From NCBI GenBank assembly GCA_033032865.1, contig JAWHQI010000019.1:10024001-10088000 (forward strand): a stretch of 64,000 nucleotides of DNA, read 5' to 3'. The translations under genes and the position numbers were made by a program. Below, in pieces: positions 1-10,120 of this stretch. Position 1 is the first letter of the stretch; each line of letters opens with the position of its first letter. This DNA is from Dactylorhiza incarnata (taxonomy: Eukaryota > Streptophyta > Magnoliopsida > Asparagales > Orchidaceae). The notes beneath the pieces are model-generated. The model saw only the letters and a program-made list of their open reading frames with translations, was not told where the DNA came from and did no database searches.

Positions 1-323
1 GTGCGAGCCTCTCTAGAGATCAACCTGACCCACCATCTATGAGAGACCGGCAGTGGAATCGATCTGGTGCATTCCAGCACCAAAGAACTTATTACCGTGC
101 CAGCCTCTCTAGAGATCAACTTGACTCACCGTCTATGAGAGTCCGGCAGCGGAATTGATCTGGGGCATTCCAGCACCAAATAACTTGTTACCCTGTCAGC
201 CTCTCCAGAGATCAACTTGACTCACCGTCTATGAGAGCCCGATAGTGGAATCTATCTGGGTCATTTCCAGCACAAAAGAACTTGTTATCCTGCCAGCCTC
301 TCCAGAGATTGACCTGACCCACC
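1..323. repeat. 96-bp minisatellite, left block (part of G2)
   Basis: This tandem array continues off the left edge. The recurring phrase CAGCCTCTC(T/C) starts near 5, 101, 197 and 294, so the period is 96-97 bp and about 3.4 copies are visible. The same unit resumes at 31746 beyond C1, so C1 was inserted into the array. On the far side the array lies just past the 3' end of a Tat-like pol gene. Tat-lineage gypsy elements are known to carry tandem repeats in their 3' untranslated region, so I infer that this is the 3' UTR of G2. Confidence 0.85.
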
Positions 324-566
324 TGTTAGTTATGGAACGTTCACCTAGAGGTGGGGTGGTGTTAGGTGATCTTGGTTCTTTTTGATATATTAGTGTGAGT
401 TATGAGTATTTAAGCACAGCAGTAAAATATCACACACAAAAAGCACAGCAGACGACACAAGATCTATAGAGGTTCCTCAAGACAGGGTGTCTTGAGTAGT
501 CCTCTTTCCCTCTACGCTTACCTAGCAGTGTGCTAGGCTCAGCAAAACTCTGCCAAAAAGCTTCAG

Positions 567-760
567 GCCCTCAATCCTTACAACACGGACCCGCAAGTCC
601 CAACAGCCTAGGACCGCAAGCCCCTACTGCCCCCGAGCCCGCAAGCTCGACACTCAGGCCCTCAAACCCTACAACACGGACCCGCAAGTCCCAACATCCT
701 AGGCCCGCAAGCCCCTACTTCCCCCGAGCCCCAAGCTCGACCAATCGCTCCCTCAAGTAC
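567..760. repeat. 91-bp tandem repeat in the C1 LTR
   Basis: About two copies of a C-rich unit containing 'acccgcaagtccc' and 'gcccgcaagc' recur with the phrase acaacacgga at 580 and 671. The truncated right LTR has the same spacing (31617 and 31708), so the duplication predates insertion of C1. Confidence 0.8.
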
Positions 761-1137
761 ACTGTCCTGGCCCTCAAGCCTCGCAGCTCTCCAGCCTGCA
801 AGCTAGACGGTGTCGGACCCGCAAGTCCACTGCCCTGGCCCTAAAGCCTCACAGGTCTCCAACCCTCAAGCTAGACAAATAGGTCTGCAAGCCTTTACAA
901 GAGATTACAGTAATAAGACTGTTACTTCTGCCGGATGAAGATTGGCAACTTTAGCTTGATGAAGATCGGCTCCTTGAGATTGAAGAAGATGATTCTGAAT
1001 CAGATCTTGAGCGCACGGTTCTTCTTCAAATCTTTTCTTAGCCTGATGAAGATTGGCAACTTAACAGTCGATGAAGATGACTACTTCTTCTTTTTCTCTC
1101 TTTCTTGTGTGTATTTCTTTAGGGCGACCTCCTATCT

Positions 1138-1147
1138 CTTTTATAAG
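1138..1147 (-). promoter_or_regulatory. TATA-like box of the C1 LTR
   Basis: The minus strand reads cttataaaag, a good plant TATA box. The CGACGA array lies about 170 bp upstream of it in the element's own sense. A weaker alternative (cttataaatc) is near 2013. The choice is inferred from position and fit. Confidence 0.5.
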
Positions 1148-1319
1148 ACTGTGAGGATCCCAACGGTCTTCTTAAAAAGTTCCTTAAGTGTCAGACGCTT
1201 CATTCCTTAAGAGCACGCGTAGATTGCTGACATCATTAATTGCTGATAGACATTCAGGCTGCGGCGTTAAGTGCTGTCAGGCAGTTCGACGGTGGCATTA
1301 ATTGCTGACAACGCGTCTG

Positions 1320-1985
1320 CAATATTTGAATTCTGTCTCGACGATATTTCCATCTTCATGCCGATACAGACAGTATCTCGACGATATCACAATATCTCGA
1401 CGACAAGACTTTGTCGATGCCTTGGGTTTTAGTAGACCTTCAAGTCTTCTTACTTCTACCACTGATGGTGGTATCTCGATGACACAGGATATCCTGGCAA
1501 TTCTGCATATACGACGATAAGCTTTCTTTGACTATGTCGTTGAGATCTTCTTTCTTGATGTCTGTCGTCGTAATCATGTTGTTCTCTCGACGACATGAGT
1601 GATGTTATGTCGATGCTTCAGCAGCTGCTATTCTTCAGTTGTCTTTCTTCAGTCGACATGCCTTCTTTACGACGATGTCCAACAACATCAGTCATACTTA
1701 GCCTGCTCAGCGACAAGGCTTCTTCACGAAGATACCTGTTCTTATCAACGACAAGGCCACTTTAATGAAGTCGACGATACTGCGTCTTCTCTACGTTCGA
1801 CGATCTTGCCGAGTCTCAGCGGTCGACGATCTTCATTCTGAGTTCGACGATCTTGCTTCTGTGTTCGACGAACACGCCAAGTCTCAGCGGTCATTGATCT
1901 TCCTTCTGCGTTCGACGAACACGCCAATTCTCAGCGGTCGTCGATCTTCCTTCTGAGTTCGATGAACTTCCTTCTTCGTTCGACG
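1320..1985. repeat. CGACGA/TCGACGAA motif array in C1 U3
   Basis: More than twenty short CpG-rich motifs such as tcgacgatat, ggtcgacgatct and gttcgacgaac recur irregularly, many with dyad symmetry (GTTCG-A-CGAAC, GTCGAC). Spacing is 20-40 bp in the densest part (1790-1985). It lies between the start of the LTR and the TATA-like box in the element's sense. Confidence 0.8.
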
Positions 1986-2105
1986 AATCTTGTTCTACTA
2001 ACTTCCTGAGATTTATAAGCTAGAGAAGTCATCAAATACAAAGTGAAGTTTTCTTGACTTGGTGACTTCTTCAAATTAGGAATCATGTGGGCAAGATTCC
2101 CAACA

Positions 2106-2560
2106 ATCTCCCCCTATTTGAAGAAGTCAGAATCTCAATTCAAGACTACCTTCACTTGACAATAAATATTATAATCTTAACTTTTGAGCATATAAGATTG
2201 TACTTATCTTTGTTGAGCTCTATGAGTACATCAAGTTGGTAGCTCCCCTTTGATTTGAGTGTCTCTTCTTGTATGGCTCCCCCTACTTCTTTGCTCCCCC
2301 TGTCTTTGAGATCTTCTTGAGCATCTTGTCTTTGGCTCCCCCTACTTCTTTGGTCCCCTGTCTTTGAGGTCTTCTTGAGCATCTTGTCTTGAACATTTGA
2401 TGTGATGCCCTTTCTCCCCCTTTCTGACTTCTTTTCTGGAGCTCTTCTTGTAGTAGACAATAGCCCAAGGCTTCCCCTTGCTCGCTTATAGTTCATCCAA
2501 ATCCTGAAAGGTTGTCTAACTAATCATCTAGAAAGGGATTAGTGAAAATTAAGTAGAGGA
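2106..2560 (-). promoter_or_regulatory. C1 3' noncoding region with multiple polypurine tracts
   Basis: The plus strand carries repeated 'ctccccct' blocks near 2108, 2277, 2295, 2334 and 2413, which are GGGGGAG tracts in the element's sense. The one touching the LTR is the likely plus-strand primer. Two near-copies of a ~60-bp segment around 2290-2400 carry some of them. Multiple PPTs are a known Sirevirus trait. Confidence 0.7.
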
Positions 2561-5500
2561 TTACTTGAAGTTCAACATTCCCAGTTGGAATTTGAAGAAG
2601 TTGAACTTAGCTTCATCTAGGGGCTTTGTAAATATATCAGCCACTTGTTTGTCTGTAGGGACAAACTCAAGGGTGATATCTTCATTTTCCACATGCTCCC
2701 TGATGAAGTGATACATGCTCTCAATATGCTTAGTCCTGCTGTGAGAGACAGGATTCTTAGCAATTGAGATTGCGCTTGAAGAGTCACAAAACAGGGGTGT
2801 TTTGGTCATCTTTAGGTTGTAATCTTCAAGTTAATGTTTGATCCATAGCAGTTGGGCACAACAGCTTCCAGCCGAGATATATTCTGATTCTGCTGTTGAG
2901 ATTGCCACACTTGTCTGCTTCTTGCTTCTCCAAGAGATCAGTCTTCCACCAAGGAATTGACATGTCCCTGATGTACTTTTCCTGTCTTCCTTGCAGCATT
3001 TATAATCTGCATCTGAATAGCCTGTTAGCTCACAGCCATTGTTCCTAGGGTACCATAAGCCAAGATTTGATGTACCCTTTAGGTATCTTAAGATTATCTT
3101 GACAGAGACATGATGAGATTCCTTAGGGTTCACCTGATATCTAACACAGACACATGTAGCAAACATTATGTCAGGCCTACTTGCAGTTAGGTAGAGCAAG
3201 GATCCAATCATGCATCTGTACTTGGTTTCATCAAAGGGTATGCTTGTTTCATCCTTGTTCAGAGATACATTGGTTCCCATTGGAGTCTTCATTGAAGAAG
3301 CACTCTCCAATCCAAATTTCATGACTAGATCCCTAGTGAACTTGGTCTGGGAGATGAATATACCATCTTCAGATTGTTTCACTTGGAGACCTAGGAAGTA
3401 TTTGAGCTCACCCATACTGCTCATCTCAAACTTTCCCTGCATCAAGTTGGCAAACTTTTTGCAGAGATTGTTATCTGTAGAGCCAAAAATGATGTCGTCC
3501 ACATAGATCTGCACTAGCAAGATCTTGCCCTTCACTTCCCTTAGGAACAATGTCTTATCAATCTTTCCCCTTGAGAACTTATTCTCAGTTAGAAAGTTTG
3601 ATAGGGTCTCATACCAGGCCCTAGGAGCCTGCTTTAAGCCATAAAGGGCTTTTCTAAGAAAATAAACGTAATCAGGATGAGTAGAATCTACAAAACCTGA
3701 CGGCTACTCTGCATATACCTCCTCTTTGAGGTCACCATTTAGAAAGGCTGACTTCACATCCATCTGATAGACCTTGAATCCTTGGTATGCTGCATAGGCT
3801 AGAAACAGTCTTATTACTTCCAATCTGGCTACTGGAGCAAATGTCTGATCAAAATCTATCCCTTCCTCTTGTATGTAGCCTTTTTCCACTAGCCTTGCTT
3901 TATTCTTGGTGATGATTCCATTTTCATCCAACTTGTTTCTATAGACCCATTTAGTTCCTATGATATTCTGTCCTTGGGGTCTTGGAACCAGTTTCCAAAC
4001 CTTGCATCTTTTAAACTGGTTCAGCTCCTCCTGCATTGCTGCAATCCAAAATGAATCCTGATTTGCTTCCTCAAATTTCTTGGGTTCAATTTGAGTGAGA
4101 AAACTCAGGTACAATGCTTCATTTGCAGCTCTGCTCCTTGTCAGCAAACCTTGGTTGACATTTCCTATTATCTGCTGTTGGGGATGATCTCTTACTTGTC
4201 TCAAGGCATTTGGGAGTATTCTGTGTACTTCTGCATCAACAACTTCTTCAGGTTGCACTTCTTCAGCCGTTTCTGAGCTTTCTGCAGGTTCTTCCTCGAT
4301 TTCAACTGTCACTGACTGATTCTCATTTCTGAGTGAAGTATCAACATTGTCTTTAATGGACAGCTTCTCTATTCTCTCCACTGTACCTGCATTCACCAGA
4401 GAACTAGACCAGCCCTTATGTATAAGGCTAGTCTCATCAAATACCACATGAACAAATTCTTCCACTGCTTGGTTATTGATGTTGTACACTCTATAGGCCT
4501 TACTATGAGAGCTATAGCCAACAAAGATACCCTCACTGCTTTTCTCAAGAAACTTAGTTAACTTGGATTTCCCATTATTAAGGACATAGCATTTGCTTCC
4601 AAAGATCCTAAAGTAGGATAAGGTTGGTTTTCTGCCCTTCATTAACTCATAGGGAGTTTTCTTGTGGTTTTTGATGATTGAAGCCCTGTTTATCACATGA
4701 CAAGCTGTATTGACAGCCTCTGCCCAGAAGTATTCTGGTAGGGATGAATCACTTAGCATTGTCCTACTAGCTTCTATCAAGGTTCTGTTCTTCCTTTCAG
4801 CAACCCAATTCTGTTGAGGAGTTCTGGGTGAGGAGAATTCTTGGGAGATACCTAGTTCTTGGCAGAATTCTGTCATGGCCCCAGACTGAAATTATGTCCC
4901 ATGGTCACTTCTGAGTTTGACCACAGTACAGTCCATCTCATTCTGGATCTGCCTGACAAACTTTTTCAAGATATCTAGGGTATCTGACTTCTTCTTGAGG
5001 AAGAATACCCAAGTGAACCTTGAATAATCATCTACAACTACAAGTGTGTAGGTCTTCCCTAAGCTATGAACTGACATAGGACCAAACAAATCCAGGTGCT
5101 GTAGAAATAGGCACCTAGTGGACTCTTTGTTAGATATGCTTTTAAAGGTGGTCCTAGTCTGCTTACTAAGCTGGCAAGCTTGACATGGACCATCTTTGAT
5201 GCACTTAATGTCAGGTCCATTTCTAACTAGGTTATGTGAGAAATGCTTTCCAATTGTCTTATAGTTGATGTGTGCAAGTCTCTTGTGCCATTGAACACTG
5301 AGAGCCTCTTTACCATCAGCCACAAGACATATGGGCATGGAAGAATTTGTATTGAGAAAATTTAAGCAATAAATATTCCCACTCCTAGTGCCAGTTAAGG
5401 TAGCCTCAGAATCTAAGGACTTCTTAATTAGACACTTGTCCTTGTGGAAGGTAATAACAAAGCCTAAGAAACAAAGTTGACTTATGCTTATGAGATTGTG

Positions 5501-5709
5501 TTTCAATCCCTCCACATAAGCCACCTTTGTGATTGTAACTAACCCATTTGAGATGCTGCCATAGCCCCTGGTCACTCCATTTTCTGAACCTCCAAAAATC
5601 ACTATTGGTCCATTCTCCATAGGGGTGAACTCTTTCAAGTACCTTCTGACTCCAGTCATGTGCCATGAGCAGCCACTGTCCAAATACCAAATTGGAGATT
5701 GGTTGGCAT
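2561..5709 (-). pseudogene. C1 pol: protease start, integrase, reverse transcriptase, RNase H (broken)
   Basis: Reading leftward, the protease motif WYLDSGCSWHMTG (near 5660) is followed by the integrase His/Cys zinc site (WHKRLAH...CQAC, 5160-5290), then the core with DLFGP (about 5070) and SDHGT (about 4900). A stop (TAA at 4892-4894) follows immediately, then the frame resumes. At the catalytic-Glu segment the usual QQNG is QQNW (about 4810), a substitution beside the active site. RT contains [10 protein letters not shown] and YVDDIIFGS (about 3490). RNase H has TAESEYISA (about 2880) and ends after DIFTKPL. In-frame stops lie at 4892, 3704 and 2831; otherwise one frame runs through. This is a recognisable but dead pol with no frameshift seen. 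Confidence 0.9.
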
Positions 5710-7199
5710 TGACGCGCTATTTCCACACCGCTAGTTAGCGGGCACGAAATGCGGTACGACGGCAGTGCACCGATCGTTGTCAAGCAATAAAAGTAGGGAG
5801 TAGCTCCCCGAATATCGTTCTCAAAGAACCGCAAGTTGTGTAGTACAATTTGCCTGTTAGGAGATTAATTATGAGGGTTTCTAAGTTAAACAAAAATAGG
5901 GGGATTTGGTTTTATAGAACAGGAATGAGAAAACTAAACAAACTATGCGGGTCGCAATCACCGCGTCGCTTGGTGGATGGATTTAGTGCAGGCCGCGATT
6001 TCGTGCTTCGCTTAGAGGATGGCCGGTGAGCAAATGGATGAGGTGAGTGCAAATGCGAGAGTTGAGGGTCGAAGGCACCTCTTCGTTATCGCTTCCAGCT
6101 TTTGCTAGAGCGAGTGCTAGAACGTCTGTGTGTGTGTAAGTGGAGCGGGGGCGGAGCGCATTACAACACAGCATTAAGTAAAGAACAAGATCATAAACAA
6201 ACTCCCATTCATAGACAAATAGAGGTTCACTTAGTTCATTACAACTATGAAGAGTACATATCAAAAAAAAGGAGAAGGGGTAGAAGGAACCACGAGATGA
6301 GAAGCCTCGCCATGGATCTTGTTCGGAATGGGGGGTCATCACGCCTCCTCCGAGCTCAGTCCTTGGTTGCTTCCGGGGCTTAGAGGCTGTCACTACCTCC
6401 AACCGTTGCCCGTCTTCTTCTCAGAGCTGGGTCACTTCTGCTTCGCCCAATGGAGATGTCCTCCTCATGGAATGCTGGCTGTAGATGGAGGAGAATGCTT
6501 CCGGGATCCTAGATGGACCTTAGGATCAATGGATGAAGCCTTCCTAAAGGGGGGAATGGATGGGAGGAACTTGGAGAGGTGAAACGGCGGACTGGCGCGG
6601 AGAAATCGCGCCCCAAAACAGTGCTCAATGCCCTAATTTCGCGGAGCAGCGGTTTAAATAAGGAGCAGAATAAACACTGCGCACGATCAGTGGCGCACGA
6701 CCAATGGTCGTGCGCGAAGGAATGCCTGTGAACGTGCGCAGTCAACCTGTAGCAAAGAAAAAGATGGCAAATAACGCACGGTCAGGGGCGCACGACCAGT
6801 GGTCGTGCGCGAAGGAATCCTCTGATCGTGCGCAGTCGCTCTGTCTGGGAAGGGAATTGATGCACGACCACTGGTCGTGCGCCTGATCGTGCGCGAAGGA
6901 ATGCGCACGATCAGAGGCTTTCTAGGCCAAAAATTGCCCCGCACCATCCCGAACGTTCACGCGATCCCAGGACCTGCGGGAAAAATACATATGACCCCGA
7001 TCCGTGCACACCACCAGATCCATAACACAGGCATACAGTGATATATAAGAAAAACATGCCACAAAGGGGGAAGGATTGCACAAGAGGCGCAGATACGCCG
7101 TGATATCAATATAAGCATATATGAACAGCAATTGAAGTGCAATGACACTAAAACAAACCCAGATGAGGTCGGAAATCACTGTATAAACCAGACTCATCA
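5710..7199 (-). repeat. F 3' LTR (1490 bp)
   Basis: The plus-strand ends are tgacgcgct and gactcatca. It matches 21543-23033 over its whole length. It contains the TATA-like sequence TATTTAAA (minus strand, 6653-6660) and, just upstream in the element's sense, an array of GCACGACC palindromes. Its U5 end resembles those of D and B. Confidence 0.9.
6685..6915. repeat. GCACGACC-type palindrome array in F 3' LTR
   Basis: Several inverted repeats lie here, among them GCACGACCAGTGGTCGTGC at 6790-6808 and GCACGACCACTGGTCGTGC at 6862-6880, with half-sites such as gatcgtgcgc between them. The block ends about 25 bp from the TATA-like box at 6653-6660. The 5' LTR carries the same array at 22510-22750. 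Confidence 0.85.
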
Positions 7200-7215
7200 C
7201 ACCCCCAGACTTACC
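7200..7215 (-). promoter_or_regulatory. F polypurine tract
   Basis: The minus strand reads GGTAAGTCTGGGGGTG directly before the 3' LTR. This would prime plus-strand synthesis. The same 16 bases precede the 3' LTR of B (43965-43980), and D has nearly the same (27602-27618). Confidence 0.85.
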
Positions 7216-7534
7216 TGTTTGCGCGACCCGAGCAAACAAATCCGGCGGAGCGAGAAAAGACATAGCTGGGTTAGAAATTGCAAGGACGGAGTAATATGCG
7301 AAGTCTCATACACATGTGCATAGAAATCTAGTTGATAGTGCATTATTTATAGTTATTTTTATATAGTATTTTAGTAGTAATTAATTAGTTTTTATATAAT
7401 TTTAGTTTAATATATATCTAATTCGCTTTATTTTGTGTTTTCAGGTAATCTGGGGCTGCTAATAGCAAATTCAAGCTCACAGCCATGTTCAGGGGAAAGA
7501 ATGGAACAAGTCTGCAAAATTCTTCAGTACACGC

Positions 7535-8030
7535 CCTCGGTCACGGCCATGACCAAGGGCGTGACTTCAAGTCACGGCCATGACTCAACCCAGCCATCTT
7601 CTAGCTGCCAGAACACGCCGTCACATCATTTCCAGCCTACACGCCCCAGGTCACGGGCGTGACTCTATGTCACGGCCATGACCTAGGGGGTGACCCTTCC
7701 CGCAAATGCCAGAATAACTCCAGATCGCGCTGTTTCAAGATTTGGTCAAGTCACGCCCTCTGTCACGGGCGTGACTCCATGTCACGGCCATGACCTAGGG
7801 GGTGACCCTTCCCGCAACTGCCAGAATAACTCCAGATCGCGCCGTTTCCCGCCGTTTCCAGATTCGGTCAAGTCACGCCCTAGGTCACGGGGGTGACCGA
7901 GGCCGTGACCCGTCGAGATGATTAATTTTGGCGGTTTTTCTTCCCCAACGTTCCCGGGCTTTCAAGACGCAATTACGCAGCTTACACGCCCTTGGTCACG
8001 GGCGTGACCAAGGGCGTGACTCACCAATTT
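7535..8030. repeat. GTCACG-N2-CGTGAC palindrome array in A1
   Basis: At least a dozen inverted repeats of the type GTCACGGGCGTGAC or GTCACGGCCATGAC recur, many inside a longer frame acacgcc-ctnggtcacgg. The last, near 7994-8018, lies about 20 bp before the TATA box. A2 has the same array at about 11720-12325 and A3 a diverged one at 14205-14690. Confidence 0.9.
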
Positions 8031-8034
8031 TCTG

Positions 8035-8044
8035 CCTATAAAAG
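8035..8044 (+). promoter_or_regulatory. TATA box of LTR A1
   Basis: cctataaaag follows the palindrome array directly. The matching box in A2 is at 12334-12343, and A3 has agctataaaa on the minus strand (14185-14194). Transcription start would be about 30 bp further on, so the array occupies the proximal promoter. Confidence 0.65.
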
Positions 8045-8945
8045 CCAGCTGCTGCCAAAGTGATGGGAATCCGATCCTAGCTTAGATTGGGTCATTTTTA
8101 TATTAGTTTTTTCAGCATTTTCTTATTGTATTTTCTTTATGCAGATTTACTTTATGTCTTGCAAATTTCAATTCATAGTTTAGATTTCCAATTCCTGCAA
8201 TTGTAATTCTCTTTACTTAGTTATAAAAATGTTTCTCTTTTCAAATATGTTTAGCTGAATTTATAGCATTTGATCGGATGAATTCTTAAGCTTTTCTTAT
8301 TTTGTAATCTCTCATTGTCGTAGCTTTAGTTTAAGAATTATTACGATCCACTTTTGATTTTTCTCGATTGATCTCATATTGCCGGTATATGAATATCAAT
8401 TCTTGATCCATTTTCTAGTGATCGAGAGATCCATGAATTTGTGTAGATCATTCATTAGTGGAAAGAGTTGCATGCATTCCTCGAGAGAGGGTGACACAAA
8501 TCTTTCGGATTGGAGTCAAATCCAATAGTGGGGCTCACCGCATAAAGCAAGCTTAGGGGTTTCGACTGGCCGAGGGGTCTTAATCGATCAACCTAAGGTT
8601 AGGTGGTAGTTCTCTCGAGAGAGGCTCTACCATATTTTGGGAACCTCCACGGTCGAATTATTCTATCGCTTTTGGTTATGAATTTAGATTTTACAATTTA
8701 TTTAACTCAAGAAGGATTTCCGATCAAATGCTCTTTTTTCTTTTCTCTTTTATTATTCTAAAAATCTTCTTAAATCTAGATAAAATAATATTAATTTGCG
8801 TGAGTAGAAGTAATCAACAACCCCGTGGAATACGACACTTGATATTTATTTCTAAATATCCTATACTATGAATGATAGGTGCTCTTGCCTATAGTTCGTA
8901 GAATTTGGAGAAATTTTATATCCTAAGTTTTACGTATCAAGTTTT

Positions 8946-8963
8946 TGGCGCCGTTGCCGGGGA
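8946..8963 (+). promoter_or_regulatory. Primer-binding site of A (tRNA-Asp)
   Basis: TGGCGCCGTTGCCGGGGA is an 18-nt complement to the 3' end of plant tRNA-Asp, seven bases after LTR A1. The same PBS serves F; B and D have one-base variants. This type is known from Athila-lineage elements. Confidence 0.9.
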
Positions 8964-9100
8964 CATATTTTTGTTGATATTTTGAAAGCGTGAATTTTAT
9001 TACTTTTATCAATCTCTTTCTCCGCCCCCATTTCTCTTTTTGATTTATTTTCAAATTTCATTCTATTAAGTGACGGTTGTTCAATTTTCTTTCTTCAAAA

Positions 9101-10120
9101 ATGTTATCTCAATTGGCCGCCAAAGTTGCCGAGCTTCAAAATAAAGTCAATCTTTTGGAAGCTGCACGAAAGCGCCAAGTTAATTGTAATTTTTGTGGAG
9201 CACCGCATCGAAGTGAGGATTGTTATATTAATTTTTACTCTCAAAATTTTTCTTATGGAAATAATTTTGAGTTTATTTATGAAAATAATTATTCAAACTT
9301 TGATGAAAATAATTCATCTAGTTTTCATGCGAATGATTTTTTCGATTCTAATAATATTTCTTCTTGCTCCGATATTAATTATTCATGGTGGCAAGATCAC
9401 CCGGATAGTTTTCGGTGCGATGAAGGAAATTCAGTCAATCAAGATTTTCATTCCTCCTCTTTTACCCCACAAAATTCTTTTTCTTCTACTCTTGGGTATT
9501 CTTCAGATTCTATTTATCAAAATTTAAATATTTATACCCAAGCTCAAGAAGAACTTCTTTACCACGAATTTAAAAGAGTCATGGAGACACCGGACGAAAT
9601 TGATGAAGAACATGTTTCTTCACCTCCTCCGCCCGAATCTCCTCCTATTTTTCATGAATTTTCTCTCTCGCCAATTATTCACTTTAAAAGTGAAATTCAT
9701 GAAAATATTGTGTCCCATGAATTTAGTCCACTTGGAATTTCAAATAAATTTTTGGATACGAATTTTATTTTTGAAAATGAACAACCAGAGCTTAATCATG
9801 TGTTTTCACAAGAAACTCCTCCTTGTGAAATATTTTCTGACTCGCTTAATTTTGATTCTTTTTCTTCTAACGATTTTCATGTAGAGGATGAGCCGGTGCA
9901 ACCAAACGTCTTCACCGATCCATTTTCCGCTCATCTCCAGCAATCCAAATTACCTAAGGTATGTATAGGTAATTTGGATTCACAATTTCGCGCTAACGGA
10001 AAACAAAAGAATCAGGATTATAGCGGAGGAGTCGTCGGGCAACAGTTTTCGGCATTTTTACCTCAGCGTGAATTAAGGGAGTTGCCTGTGCATTTTCAAT
10101 TTGAATATCCTTTTAGCTAA
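9101..10120 (+). CDS. Zinc-knuckle gag-like protein of A (339 aa)
   Basis: This is the only sizeable ORF of A. I start at the ATG at 9101; the open frame extends 24 bases further up but without ATG. Residues 1-25 form a short heptad-like helix (LAAKVAELQNKVNLLEAA). A zinc knuckle CNFCGAPHRSEDC (CX2CX4HX4C) follows at about residues 29-42. The rest is rich in Asn, Ser, Phe and acidic residues, with repeated short motifs such as HEFSP, and no enzyme motif. Athila gag proteins carry a comparable knuckle, so a truncated gag is the likeliest origin. It may bind element RNA; function is unproven. The ORF is intact and AT-rich. Confidence 0.7.
   Translation: MLSQLAAKVAELQNKVNLLEAARKRQVNCNFCGAPHRSEDCYINFYSQNFSYGNNFEFIYENNYSNFDENNSSSFHANDFFDSNNISSCSDINYSWWQDHPDSFRCDEGNSVNQDFHSSSFTPQNSFSSTLGYSSDSIYQNLNIYTQAQEELLYHEFKRVMETPDEIDEEHVSSPPPPESPPIFHEFSLSPIIHFKSEIHENIVSHEFSPLGISNKFLDTNFIFENEQPELNHVFSQETPPCEIFSDSLNFDSFSSNDFHVEDEPVQPNVFTDPFSAHLQQSKLPKVCIGNLDSQFRANGKQKNQDYSGGVVGQQFSAFLPQRELRELPVHFQFEYPFS

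Larger units (their letters stand above)
324..2105 (-). repeat. C1 3' LTR (complete, 1782 bp)
   Basis: On the plus strand it opens with tgttagttatgg and closes with cccaaca, giving TGTT...AACA termini in its own sense. It is bounded internally by a purine tract at about 2106-2114. Its first ~400 bases match the right-hand copy from 31364 closely. Inside are a 91-bp tandem repeat (about 567-760), a TATA-like box, and a long array of CGACGA motifs. Confidence 0.85.
7333..8939 (+). repeat. LTR A1 (1607 bp)
   Basis: It opens TGATAGTGC and closes cgtatca directly before agttt and the PBS. U3 carries the GTCACG...CGTGAC array and a TATA box (cctataaaag, 8035-8044). Apart from one 110-bp unit and the last 20 bases it is collinear with A2 without gaps, with only a few G/A differences noticed. 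Confidence 0.9.

Noticed and set aside
7535..8030. Repeated GTCACG units as a CRISPR-like array
   Set aside because: Spacers are not unique, units vary, the sequence is plant LTR U3 and no cas-like gene exists.
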